A stretch of 64,000 nucleotides of DNA from Closterium sp. Naga37s-1 (Eukaryota > Streptophyta > Zygnematophyceae > Desmidiales > Closteriaceae): contig CANJKZ010000084.1 in assembly GCA_947471745.1 (NCBI GenBank), positions 1,100,501 through 1,164,500 on the forward strand, given 5' to 3'. This document shows positions 10,533 through 20,775 of this stretch, piece by piece. How positions within the stretch are numbered: the stretch's first letter is position 1; the number at the start of each line of letters is the position of its first letter. The notes under the pieces were generated by a model. That model did no database searches and was not told the origin of the DNA. It was given only the letters and a program-made list of their open reading frames with translations. A program made the position numbers and the translations under genes.

Positions 10533-11560
10533 GAGAGGGCAGGACACGGAGAACTCACCACCTCTGTCAGAGTGCTGACGCGGGACAGGAAGGTCCTGGC
10601 GGAATCGCTCGCGGAGCTGGAGACGGACTGCGCGGATCCAAGGGATCAAGACATCAGGAACCTGACCCTTGCAGCGCAAGGGGAAGACCGTGGTGTAATG
10701 CGTGTAGTCGTCAACAACCAGCAAGAAGTAGCGCTCGCGGCCCTGTCCACTAACGCGGGCCGGGCCCCACACGTTCATGTGGAGAGTCTGCAGGGGAGCA
10801 GTCGTCGAGGGAAATGAGGAGGAGTGAGGAGCGGCACGCTGCCACCCCTCGACGCAAGGCAGGGCGGGGCAGGCGAGGGCATGAGGGAAGGCAGAGACCT
10901 GGGATTACCAAAGACAAGGAGGTGTGAGTGCATGCCACGAAGGCGTGGTAGGGAGGGGTGACCAAGGTGGTGGTGCCAAAGGAGAGTCTGGTGCGATAGG
11001 AGGTGACACGAGTAGGGGGCTGCTACCGGACCTGGACGCAGACACCTAACTAGACGCAGCTTCCTGAGGAGGCTCGGTAGTCAGTGTGTACATACTCGAC
11101 CCAGGCCGACGGGTGAACGTGGCCAAGTGACGGCCCGTCTGTGTACACGTGCAGATCGACACACGCTGACCCCCAGGAGTGGTGGTAATGACCATCGCAT
11201 CCTGGAGGGCAGCGGTACTCACCAAGTTCGTAGAGAATGAAGGGAGGTTAAGACCTGAGAGTGGGCCAGATGGAACCGTCGGACACGGGAGAACAGTGGA
11301 GGAACATGCAAGAAGTGGGCCCCCTGAGGGGTCAGCCAGTCTGACTGGAACAGGTGGAGGGAGTGGAGTGAGTGTGGTACTGTTGCAAAAGAAACAGTGG
11401 GAAGCACCTGCGTCAAGGGTGAAGGTGTGCAAGGCCTCAGCAGGCGCCGTACCAGGGAGAGCAGACTCACTAGCACCTAGAGCAGCAGCCTCTATACCTG
11501 GGTCGGGCGGCACACATAGGTAACAGTCACCCTCAGCACTAATAGTCAAGGCATACATGG
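10533..11560 (-). pseudogene. Copia protease-integrase fragment
   Basis: Minus strand. The protease starts near 11558 (MYALTISAEGDCYLC, then FTLDAGASHCFF with DAGAS in place of DSGAS). It continues through STTLTPLPPPVPVRLADPSGG and the integrase core (MNVWGPARVSGQGRERYF, VVDDYTHYTTVFPL, HSDRGGEFS). A deletion near 10548 joins GGEFS straight to the later SQDVTF region, removing about 200 residues including the catalytic glutamate. The block ends at the element B insertion. Confidence 0.8.
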
Positions 11561-12855
11561 CAGCAAGGATAGCATCATAGTCAAGAGCAAAGATATCAAC
11601 ACTAGACCTAAGCAGCTCTAGCCAGCGGAGGCGCTCATCCTCGTTGCCAAACTCTGCGCGCCAAGCGTCGTCATGGCGGGAGAAGCAGCGGTGCTGTGTG
11701 TGAAGCTTCCCGCATGTCTGACCAGCGCGGTCACCTGTGCGAATGACATACGGGCAGCGAACACTACCCCCAGACGCCCCACGCTGAGCAAACCACTCAC
11801 GAAGCTGCTGGGGCGTAGGGGTCTCGCTCTGACACTACTGCTGCTGCCTCTGGCCACCGCCAGAACCTCTCCTCTGAACAGCTCCACCCCGACCGCCACC
11901 ACTGCCGCCGCCACCACTCCCACTACCGCCACCACCGCCACCACCACTCCCACCGCTGCCACCACCGCCGCCACCGAAGCCCCCACTCCCGCCACCACTC
12001 CTACCGCCACCTCCGCCACCTCCACCGCCTCCACCACCACCACCCCCGCTGCCACCGCCACCACTCTTGCCACCCTTGCCCTTGCCAGTGCGGTGCTTTC
12101 CACTAAGAGCAGAAGCAGCCCTGACGTCCTCAGTACCAAGGATGTCAACAGCAGTAGCAGAAGCGGAGGAGGGGCAAGGGGGGAGGGGGAACACCCCTCA
12201 AAGAAGGGTGTGCGAGGAGTGCCACGAGCAGCACCTACAGTGACTACGCTAGTCTCAGCTGCAAGGAGGTGCTTCTCGAGCAGGTCGATTGTGAGGTCTG
12301 TGGGGTCAAGTGCGAGAAAGTGGTCCCTGACTGCGCGAAGAGAGTCAGGGAGGCGGGTGATTATGAAGTAGAGAGTGATGTACATCGGGGGCGGGTTCTT
12401 GTCTAGGAACTCGGCTGGGAGGGCAGCGCAGTAGCGAGTATCGCTAGTGCGAAGGTGGGTAATGAGGTCCTCGTTTGTGGCAACGGCGGACAGCTCGGGA
12501 AAAAGGTAGGGCAGTATAAGGCAGCCAAGAGCAGCAGTGGCAGGGGAAGAGTAACGAGGACTACAGCGTCGTACAGGGCTTTAGCAGTCTTTTGCTGGCC
12601 AAAGTGAGCGCGTTCGGCTAACGACAGGTGGTTGCGAACGGCTAAGCGAGCAGCAGCGTCATGGGTAACCCACTGTGAGCGAGTCGCACTGTCACCTGTG
12701 GTGGGAGGGGCGAGAGAGGCTCCAGACGTGTGGTCAAACAACGAAACGCTGTCTCTAGAATCGCTCAATAGGTACAGCTGTAAGTCGTCAAGCCACGTAT
12801 CGAACTGGATCGAACGGCCCTCATGATCGAAGGTGAGAACACTGAGAGAAGCCAT
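11561..12855 (-). pseudogene. Copia gag, frameshifted
   Basis: Starts at 12855 with MASLSVLTFDHEGRSIQFDT. The frame shifts after ALYDAVV (near 12540) and resumes in another frame through MYITLYFIITRLPDSLRAV, LLEKHLLAAETS and FFEGCSPSP. A Gly-rich tail follows (11835-12070), then the zinc-binding-like segment CPYVIRTGDRAGQTC...HTQHRC near 11690-11765. The order is as in the other copies; no intact protein is encoded. Confidence 0.8.
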
Positions 12856-12859
12856 AGCA

Positions 12860-13300
12860 GGCAGAGCAAGGTGGCGCGCGACCAGCAGGGCAACACGCAG
12901 GCAGGGCGTCGCGCGAGCACTAGGGAAGCGCGCTGGGCAGGGCGAGGCGGCGCACGGCTAGGGAAGAGCGGCGTGCGGCCAGGGCAGGGCAGCGCAAATG
13001 GCAGGGCAGGGCGGCAGCTAGCAGGGCGGCGCGCAGGCAGGGCAGGGCGGTGCGGCGGCCAGCAGGGCGGCGCGCGGGCAGGGCAGGGCAATGCGCAGGC
13101 AGAGCAGGGCGGCGCGGCGACCAGCAGGGCAGCACGCGGGCAGGGCAGGGCTACGCGACAGCCAGCAGGGCGACGCGACAGGCAGGGGAGGGCGGCGCGC
13201 TACCAGCAGAATGGCGCGACAGGCAGGGCAGGGCAGCGCTCGGCCAGCAGGGCGGCGCGACAGGCAGGGCAGGGCGGCGCGACGGGTAGTGAACTATGCG
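12860..13300 (-). repeat. Tandem-repeat leader of minus-strand copia
   Basis: Imperfect repeats of gggcagggcggcgcgcgggc and cagcagggcggcgcgacagg. On the element's sense strand this is C-rich, as in the other copia leaders. A GGGCCC palindrome lies at 13303-13308. Confidence 0.75.
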
Positions 13301-13349
13301 GTGGGCCCTAAAAAAAAACGGCCCTGGAACAGGACCTGCTCTGAAACCA

Positions 13350-13480
13350 TGTCAGAATACTGAACGAGAATGAATGCATTGAGCAGAAAGTTGGTACAAG
13401 TACTAACCCTAATTGGGTTGTACCCCTCATGGGCTACCCCACTATTGCCTACACTATATAAGCAGTATAACATTTTGACA
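13350..13480 (-). repeat. Copia 5' LTR, minus orientation
   Basis: 131 bp, plus-strand view starts TGTCAGAATACTGAACGAG and ends CATTTTGACA. The primer site lies to its left (reverse complement TGGTTTCAGAGCAGGTCC, 13332-13349). The flank after it is GCGTT. Confidence 0.85.
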
Positions 13481-13716
13481 GCGTTGTCGTGACACTTTCG
13501 TTCAGGTTGCTCAAAATTGACGGAAGAGTTGCTGTTGTGTATACTTGGTCAGTTGAGTCAATGTGTTAGTGACAGAAGAGTGACGGAAACATTGCATCGC
13601 AAGTCACGTTCGGTACACAGTTTTAGAACCTTGACTTTTTTCTGGCGTAAAAAAAATATCTTGAAGGTTGCAGCCGAGTAACTTTTAGGTTACTTTTCAA
13701 ACTGCCCTTTTTCGCG
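13481..13716. other. Spacer upstream of FAS1 pseudogene
   Basis: AT-richer sequence with no recognised gene. It may hold the former promoter of the FAS1-like gene, but no clear element is visible. Confidence 0.4.
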
Positions 13717-14422
13717 ATGACGCTCGCATTGCTGCTGGTATCGGCTGCCGCGCGGCCCAGCAAGGAGGATCCGATTTGCGAGATGAAGGCAGCCCGGGAG
13801 GCGCTCAAGGACCCCAAACTGAACGGCTGATACAAGAGCAGCGGCGCATTCGTTGACCAGCTCGTCCCGATCCTGGGTAACTCATGCTACTAGCAGTACT
13901 ACTTCCTCTCAGTAGTGAATGTCCTATACATGTTTCCATTTTGCAGCGTTGAGATTCCCAAATGGACCATGATACACTTCGCTTGTTTTCGTGCAATCGT
14001 TGTAACCACGTATTTTTTTCCCCTTTTGTCATTCAGAGGCGGACTGGAACCCAACCCACGCGTATCTCGCCAACACCGAGGGGAAAACCGTCCTCCTACC
14101 CGACGACACGACCATCGCTTCCGCGGCGCCTGACGCGGTTACCACGTTCGCGAAATCCAAATTCCAGCGCGGCGACGTTACCACGTACGGGAATTGGATT
14201 CGCGCGAACATGTTGGACGGAGTGTACGAGGAAGATGACATCAATAACGCAAAAGACCTAAAGAACGCCAACGGTCACAGCGTGGGTACAGGAGAGGTTT
14301 TGGACTCCAAGAATGGCAAGAAGAAGGTGGCAATCAGGAAGGGCAAGGCGAAGATTAAAGACCCCGGCGATTTTCAGAGGGGAGCTGTTTATCATCCATG
14401 GCGTGGATGCTGTGCAGACGAA
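13717..14422 (+). pseudogene. FAS1 (fasciclin) domain protein, broken
   Basis: Two exons fit GT-AG splicing: 13717-13876 and 14037 to about 14415, phase 1. Exon 1 has a short hydrophobic leader (MTLALLLVSAAA), then PSKEDPICEMKAAREALKDP. Exon 2 shows FAS1 features: TVLLPDDTTIAS (the 'PtD.A' motif), YGNWIRANMLDGVYEEDDI, and the end motif FIIHGVDAVQTKEV. Two breaks are seen. A TGA follows NG in exon 1, where Trp would fit. A one-base shift lies between DFQRG and FIIHGV near 14375-14390. FAS1 proteins are secreted or cell-surface adhesion proteins. The gypsy element inserts at 14600, just after a possible splice donor (GAG|GTGTAAG), so the 3' part may be displaced to beyond 29814 or lost. Confidence 0.65.
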
Positions 14423-14600
14423 GGAGGTGTAAGAGTTTGTGCTTGTAGCGATGCATGTTGTGATGTGATGCCAGCTGTTTCGCTTGTGGTGATGCCACCT
14501 TGCAAGCACGTAGTTCAGGGCATACTACCGAGAAGCTTACATCCAACAGAGTGTAAGTCCGGTTACTGGTGGTCGATCTGTAACCCTATTGCTTGAATGC
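14423..14600. other. FAS1 pseudogene downstream flank
   Basis: Probable intron or 3' flank of the FAS1-like gene. It ends with the target duplication AATGC (14596-14600) of the gypsy element. Confidence 0.5.
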
Positions 14601-14880
14601 TGTTATGAGTTGTAAAAGAGAGTGCGCAGGTTAACGAATAACAAGAAGGTGATTGAACAGACTGATTTTACAATGAAGGCACACACTAATATAGTGAGTA
14701 GGCTAGCTAGGAGGGAACTTCGGGAGAGTGAGGTTGGGTGCAGGTTTGGCGAAGAGAAAAGCCGAAGGCGACGCGAGGAGGCTCGGCATCGTTGATGTCG
14801 GCCAAACGTGCAGAGTCCGAAAATCGAGGCTGTACGCGAAGCAGTCAACCCCGATAAGGAATTCGGGAAAATTCCTTACA
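14601..14880 (-). repeat. Gypsy 3' LTR
   Basis: 280 bp. The plus-strand view starts TGTTATGAGTTGTAAAAG and ends AATTCCTTACA. A C-run and taagcaagg follow; this is the complement of the polypurine tract. Confidence 0.93.
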
Positions 14881-14893
14881 CTACCCCCCCCCC

Positions 14894-15968
14894 TTAAGCA
14901 AGGCGGTCAATATTCGCAGTTCGGTTGCGTGCGAGGTAATCAACAATAAGCGGAGAGTCAGCAAGCGAAGCGGAGGACACCCAGGTGCGGTCAGTCCAAC
15001 GGATTAAAAAATCCACGTGGCGGCCAGCGGCATCTAAGCGAACACGGTGCGCCAAGATCTTGGACGGGTCAAGTGTCGGTTCTGGGACTGGGCGTGCCGT
15101 TGGTGCAGCCTGTTGCCGGGCGATGTCGGTCGTGGCTGGCACGAACTTGCGAAGTAAGTTGACATGAAAGGCCTCGTGAATACGCCAGTCGTCGGGTAGC
15201 AGCAGTTTCGCGGTGACAGGTGTCACCATCTTGATGATCTTAAAAGTCCCGCAAAATCGTGGCTGCAATTTCGATGGGCCGGGCAGTCGAGGAGGACTAA
15301 TTGCCCAGCAGTCAAGACGAGTTCCCGTCGTAAGAGGTCGGTGTATTTTCGGGAAGTGGTATTCGCCTTGCGAATTGCGTTCGCAGCTTTTTCTCGAACT
15401 TCCTGGAGTTCCGTCACGAATGTTTGTGACCGCAGGACTGGATTGTCGAGTGTAGTCGTTGTAGGCACCATCGGATCCATCCCGTGATTTAAAAAGAACG
15501 GGGAGTGATTAGTCGTACTGGACGGGGCATGGTTGAAGGCAAACTCCAACATTGCGAGCGAGTCTTCCCAGCGAGAAGGGTGGGGGCAGTTCGTCCGTAT
15601 CAGCTGCTCCATGGTCTGATTGGTCCGCTCGGTCTGACCGTCCGTTTGTGGGTGGTATGCGAAAGAGAATTGTAGCTTCGTGCCGTACTGCGCCCACGTC
15701 TCCTTCCAAAATTTCGACGTGAATTTCGGATCTCGGTCGCTGATGATCGCCGAGGGAATTCCGTGCAGTCGCACGACCGTTGAGATGAATAGTCGCGCTG
15801 TCTCTTCGGCTGTGATTGCGGTACGACACGGTGGGAAGTGCGCCATTTTCGTGAGACGATCGACGACGACGAGAACAGCGTCGTTGCCGGATGGTCCAGC
15901 TGGCATCCCCATGACAAAATCCATTGTCACTTGTTGCCACGGTCGTTCGGGTGGCTCGAGGGGTTGCA
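14894..15968 (-). pseudogene. Gypsy integrase core and chromodomain
   Basis: Minus-strand frame from 15930: VTMDFVMGMPAGPSGNDAVL, VVVDRLTKMAHF, ISDRDPKF, FSFAYHPQTDGQTERTNQTM with the catalytic D, D and E of a DDE integrase, and WEDSLAMLEFAFNHA. A one-base shift near 15265 leads into a second frame with the GPY-type segment (QPRFCGTFKIIKMVTPVTAKL, LPDDWRIHEAFHVNLLRKF). A chromodomain-like end then follows (ILAHRVRLDAAG, FLIRWTDRTWVS, ADSPLIVDYL). Chromodomains in this family direct insertion into chromatin. The gene is split at 15974 by the copia. Confidence 0.88.
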
Positions 15969-15973
15969 GCAGC

Positions 15974-16105
15974 TGTCATAACATTATAGCTTATCCATTT
16001 GTGTAGGCTATAGTGGGGTAGCCCATAAGGGGTACAACCCAATTAGGGTTAGTACTTGTACCCAACTCTTTGCTAGTTCATTCATTCTCGTTCGTTACTT
16101 TGACA
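15974..16105 (+). repeat. Copia-1 5' LTR
   Basis: 132 bp, TGTCATAACATTATAGC to TTACTTTGACA. Contains gggtagcccataaggggtac and ttagggttagtacttgtac. The primer site is at 16106-16124 and GGGCCC at 16127-16132. Confidence 0.93.
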
Positions 16106-16169
16106 TGGAATTAGAGCAGGTTCCTTGGGCCCACCACCTTCTACGCTGCTAGTAACCCCTCTAGGCCCG

Positions 16170-17384
16170 TCGCTCCTAGCCTACGCGGCCCGTCGACCCC
16201 TAGCTCGCGACCCGTCGACCCCAGCGCCTGTCCCTAGCCCGCGCCCGGCCCCGTCGGCCCTTAGCCTCACGCCCGACCTCGTACCTAGCCCGCGCCCGGC
16301 CCCGTACCTAGCCCGCACCCGGCCTCGTACCTAGCCCGCGCCCGGCCCGTACCTAGCCCGCGACCGGCCCGTACCTCGCCCGTGCCCGGCCCCGTACCTA
16401 GCCCGCGACCGGACCGTACCTAGCCCGCGACCGACAAGAACCCTCGCCCGCGCCTGGCCCCGTACCTAGCCCGCGCCCGGCCCGTATCTCGCCCAGCGCC
16501 CGGCCCGTACCTAGCCCGCGCCCGGCCCGTACCTAGCCCGCGACCGGCCCGTACCTAGCCCGCGACCGGCCCGTACCTAGCCCGCGACCGGCCCGTACCC
16601 TCGCCCGCGCCTGGCCCCGTACCTAGCCCACGCCCGGCCCGTATCTCGCCCAGCGCCCGGCCCGTACCTAGCCCGTGCCCGGCCCGTACCTAGCCCGCGA
16701 CCGGCCCGTACCTAGCCAGCGACCGGCCTGTACCTAGCCCGCGCCCGGCCCTGTCTCTCGCCCGCGCCTAACCCCGTACCTAGCCCGCGCCCGGCCCGTA
16801 TCAAGCCCGCGCGTGGCCCCGTACCTAGCCCGTGCCCGGCCCGTACCTAGCCCGCACCCGGCCCGTACCAAGCCCGCGCCTGGCCCCGTCCCTCGCCCAG
16901 CGCCCGGCCCCGTCTCTCGACTGCGCCCGGCCCCGTACCTAGCCCGCGCCCGGCCCGTACCTAGCTCGCGCCCGGCCCGTACCAAGCCTGCGCCTGGCCC
17001 CGTCCCTCGCCCAGCGCCCGGCCCCGTCTCTCGCCCGCGCCCGGCCCCGTACCTAGCCCGCGCCCGACCCGTACCTAGCCCGCGCCCGGCCCATACCTAG
17101 CCCGCTCCCGGCCCTGTCCCTCGCCCAGCGCCCGGCCCCGTACCTAGCCCGCGCCCGGCCCGGTCCCTACCCCAGCGCCCGGCCTCGTACCTAACCCGCG
17201 CCCGGCCCGGTCCCTAGCCCAGCGCCCGGCCTCGTACCTAGCCCGTGCCCGGCCCCGTCCCGAGCCCAGCGCCCGGCCCCGTACCTAGCCGCGCCCAGCC
17301 CCGTACCAAGCCTGCGCCCGGCCCCGTACCTCGCCCGCGCCCGGCCCCGTCCCTAGCCAGCGCCCGCCCCCCCCCCCCCCCCCC
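16170..17384 (+). repeat. C-rich tandem-repeat leader of copia-1
   Basis: About 1.2 kb of imperfect repeats of tacctagcccgcgcccggcc with shifts in length, ending in a C-run near 17367-17384. A CTG/CTA-rich tract follows, immediately before the gag ATG. Open frames here are repeat artefacts. Confidence 0.85.
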
Positions 17385-17461
17385 ACTATCACTGCTGCTA
17401 CTGCTACAGCTGCTACTGCTGCTGCTACTGCTGCTACTGCTATCCTACGTGCTGCACAGCT

Positions 17462-18370
17462 ATGGCTTCGCTTCGAGTTCTCGCGTTTGATCATGAGGGC
17501 AGACCGGTTCAGTTTGACACGTGGCTAGACGACCTGCAGCTGTACCTACTGAGCGATTCTAAGGACAGTGTCTCGCTGTTTGACCTAGCGTCAGGCGCTG
17601 CTACTCCCCCTCCCGCCACAGCTGACAGTTCGACTCGCTCACAGTGGCTTACTCGTGACGCTGCTGCCCGCTTAGCCATTCGCAACCACCTGCCATTAGC
17701 TGAATGCACTCACTTCGGACAGCACAGGACACCGCAGGCACTGTACGACGCTGTAGTCGCTCGCTACTCCTCCCCTGCCACTGCTGCTCTAGGCCGCCTC
17801 CTTCTGCCCTAACTGTTCCCCGAGCTGTCCGCCTTTACCACAGTCAAGGACCTTGTTTCCCACCTTCGCGCTAGTGACGCTCGCTACCGTGCTGCCGTTC
17901 CTGCTGAGTTCCTTGACAGAAACCCGCCCCCGATGTACATCACTCTCTACTTTATAGTCACTCGCCTCCCTGACTCTTGGTGGTGGTGGGGGCAGCAGTG
18001 GAGGTGGTGGCGGCGATGGGACTCTTGGCGGGAGTGGGGGCTCTGGTGGTGGTGGTGGTGGAGGCAGCGGTGGGAGTGGCGGCAGTGGAGGCGGTGGGAC
18101 TGGTAGCGGTGGCACTGGCGCTCGGCGTGTCGGTTCTGGGGGTGGCCAGCGTCAGCAGCAGCAGCGTTGGAGCGAGACCCCGTCTCCCAAGCAGCTTTGT
18201 GAGTGGGTTCTGCGTGGGGCGTCTGGGGGTAGTTGCCCGTATGTCATTCGCACGGGTGACCGTGCTGGTCAGACTTGCGGGCGGCTCCACACTCAGCACC
18301 GCTGCTTCTCCCGCCTCGACGACGCTTGGCGTGCTAAGTCTAGGATTGCTATCTTTGACCTAGACTTTGA
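17462..18370 (+). pseudogene. Copia-1 gag, with stop and internal deletion
   Basis: Starts MASLRVLAFDHEGRPVQFDT. The frame is open to a TAA at 17810-17812 where related copies have Tyr (LLLPYLF). It continues in frame to RLPDS near 17977, where about 80 residues (RDHFL to FFEGCSPSPL) are deleted and the Gly-rich tail begins directly. The zinc-binding-like segment CPYVIRTGDRAGQTC...HTQHRC lies at about 18235-18303. Gag proteins form the virus-like particle and bind the RNA. This copy cannot make a normal one. Confidence 0.85.
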
Positions 18371-20775
18371 TGCTATTCTCTCTGCTATGTATGCTTTTTC
18401 TGTTAGTGCTGAGGGTGAGTGTTACTGGTGTGTGCCGCCTGACCCAGGTATAGCCGCTGCTGCTCTAGGTGCTAGTGAGTCTGGTACTCTCCCTGGTACT
18501 ACGCCCGCTGCGGCCTTGCACACTTTCACGTTGGACTCCGGCACCTCGCGCTGTTTCTTTCAAGACAGCACCACCCTCACTCCTCGTCCTGCACCTGTCC
18601 CGGTCAGACTGGCCGACCCCTCCGGGGGACCGGTCGTGGCCCGTTCCTCCACTATTCTACCGTGTCCAGCGCCTCCGTCTGGCTCCCTGTCAGGTCTTCA
18701 CCTCCCCTCGTTCTCTACAAACTTGGTGAATACCGCTGCCCTCCAGGATGCGATGGTCACTACCACCACTCCTGGGGGTCAGCGTGTGTCGATTTGCACG
18801 TGCACACGGACGGGGCGTCACCTGACCACGTTCACTCGTCGGCCAGGGTCGAGTCTATACACACTCACTACCGAGCCTTCTCAGGTAGCTGCGTCTGCTC
18901 AGGTGTCCGCGTCAGGTCAGGTAGCCGCCTCTTGCTCGTGTCGCACCAGACTCTTCTGTGGCACCACCGTCTTGGTCACCCCTCCCTGCCTCGCCTTCGT
19001 GGCATGCACTCTCGTCTTCTTGTCTCTGGCCTCCCCATGTCTCTGCCTCCCCTGCCGCCCTCGCCTGCCCCGCCCTGCCTCCCTTGCGTCGAGGGGCGGC
19101 AGCGCGCCGCTCCTCACTCCTCCTCGTTTCCCTCGACGACTGCTCCCCTGCAGACTCTCCACATGGATGTGTGGGGCCCAGCCAGCGTCAGTGGACAGAG
19201 CCGCGAGCGCTACTTTCTGCTGGTAGTTGACGACTACACGTGGTACACCACGGTCTTCCCCTTGCGCAGCAAGGGTCAGGTCGTTGATGTCTTGATCCCT
19301 TGGATCCGCACAGTCCGTCTCCAGCTCCGCGAGCGGTTCGGCCAGGACCTTCCTGTCCTGAGTCTGCACTCTGACAGAGGTGGTGAGTTCTCCTCCAAAC
19401 TCTTACGGGACTTCTGTCGTGGGGAGGGCATTCTCCGGTCGTTCACGCTTCCGGACTCCCCTCAGCAAAATGGGATTGCTGAGCGCCGCATTGGCTTAGT
19501 CATGGAGGTCGCTCGTACCTCCATGATCCATGCGGCTGCTCCCCATTTTCTGTGGCCGTTTGCGGTCCGGTACGCTGCGCATCAGTTCAACCTCTGGCCC
19601 CGTGTCTCCTTGCCGGAGACCTCGCCCACACTGCGCTGGACGGGGGAGGTGGGCAATGCGTCGGTGTTCCGGGTCTGGGGATCTCGTGCCTTTGTTCACG
19701 ATACGTCAGCGGACAAGCTCTCCCCCCGTGCTATCCCCTGTGTCTTCCTTGGCTTTGTCCCCGACGCGCCTGGCTGGCAGTTTTACCACCCCACCTCGCG
19801 TCGTGTCTTCCCTTCTCAGGACGTCACGTTTGACGAGTCGGTTCCCTTTTACCGCCTCTTCCCCTACCACTCTGCCCCTCCCCCGCCCCCGCCGCTCTTC
19901 CTTGCTCCCGGTCCCCCTCCGGTAGACCCCCTCCCGCCCCAGGGTCTTGCTCCCTCAGGTGTGTCTCAGCTAGACCCTCTCTCTAGTCCAGCGCCTGTTC
20001 AGGTAGCTGTCGACTCCGGTGCTGCTCGAGGTGTTGCGTCTGGGGGTGCGGAGCCTGGGGGTGCGGAGTCTGAGGGTGCTGAGACTGGGGGTGCTGAGCC
20101 TGGGGGTGTTGAGACTGGGGATGCTGAGCCTGGGGGTGTTGCGACTAGGGGTGCTGAGCCTGAGGGTGTTGAGCCTGGGGGTGTTGAGCCTGGGGGTGCT
20201 GCGTCGGAGGGTGCGGAGTCTGGAGGTGAGGAGCCTCAGGGTGCTGCTTCGTCTAGAGGTTCTGCTGGTGCTTCGACGAGACTGTCTCCACAGCAGTTGC
20301 GTGAGTGGTTTGTTCGGCGTACGTGCCTTCGGAGTGGAGCTTCTGGAGCTAGAGGTGCTGGCATTGATAGAGCTGTAGGTCCTGGAGTTGCTGCTGGAGC
20401 TGGTGTTACTGGAGGTACTGCGACCACTGGTCCTCGAGGTGCTCGTACCAGGGGTACTAGAGCTGCCAGGACTGGTGGTGTTGAGGGTGCTGGAGCTGGA
20501 GACCTTACGGAGTCTGGTCCTACTAGCGCTGGTGGCGCTGCAGTTGGAGGAGCTGGAGTTTGTAGCCCTGGCGCTGGAGGCCCTGGAGTTGGAGGCCCTG
20601 GTGTTGGAGGTGCTGGAGCCGGAGGAGCTGGAGCTGTTGACCCTGGTGGCACTGTGCGGCCGCGAGCGTACTTTGTTCCCCTGCTCCAGCAGGTTCTTGG
20701 TACCCCGTCTTCTGCTGCCCTTACTCCTCCCCTCCTTTGTCCCCCGCCTGACCAGTCGCAGTCGCCGTTATAGCC
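18370..20775 (+). pseudogene. Copia-1 protease, integrase and linker
   Basis: Protease: ALHTFTLDSGTSRCFF (aspartic DSGT) near 18518-18560. A shift near 18940 enters the integrase frame: LLWHHRLGHPSLPRL zinc-binding start (18955), HMDVWGPASVSG (19160), VVDDYTWYTTVFPL (19225), HSDRGGEFSSKLL (19367), PDSPQQNGIAERR with the catalytic Glu (19460), and WGSRAFVHDTSADKLS (19675). A Pro-rich stretch and repeats of the GGAEPGGAES type (20030-20230) follow. The frame ends at a TAG (20771-20773) that replaces the CAG present in the copy at 37627-44350. Confidence 0.88.

Larger units (their letters stand above)
6984..13480 (-). mobile_element. Ty1/copia element, minus strand, 3' truncated
   Basis: The 5' LTR is at 13350-13480, followed (leftwards) by primer site, leader, gag, protease and integrase. 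The non-autonomous element 8784-10527 interrupts it. Beyond that lies the integrase-RT linker to 6984, where RT, RNase H and the 3' LTR are lost at an inversion junction with the plus-strand gag. The junction shares the word GATGTCT with both parents, suggesting microhomology joining. Confidence 0.8.
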
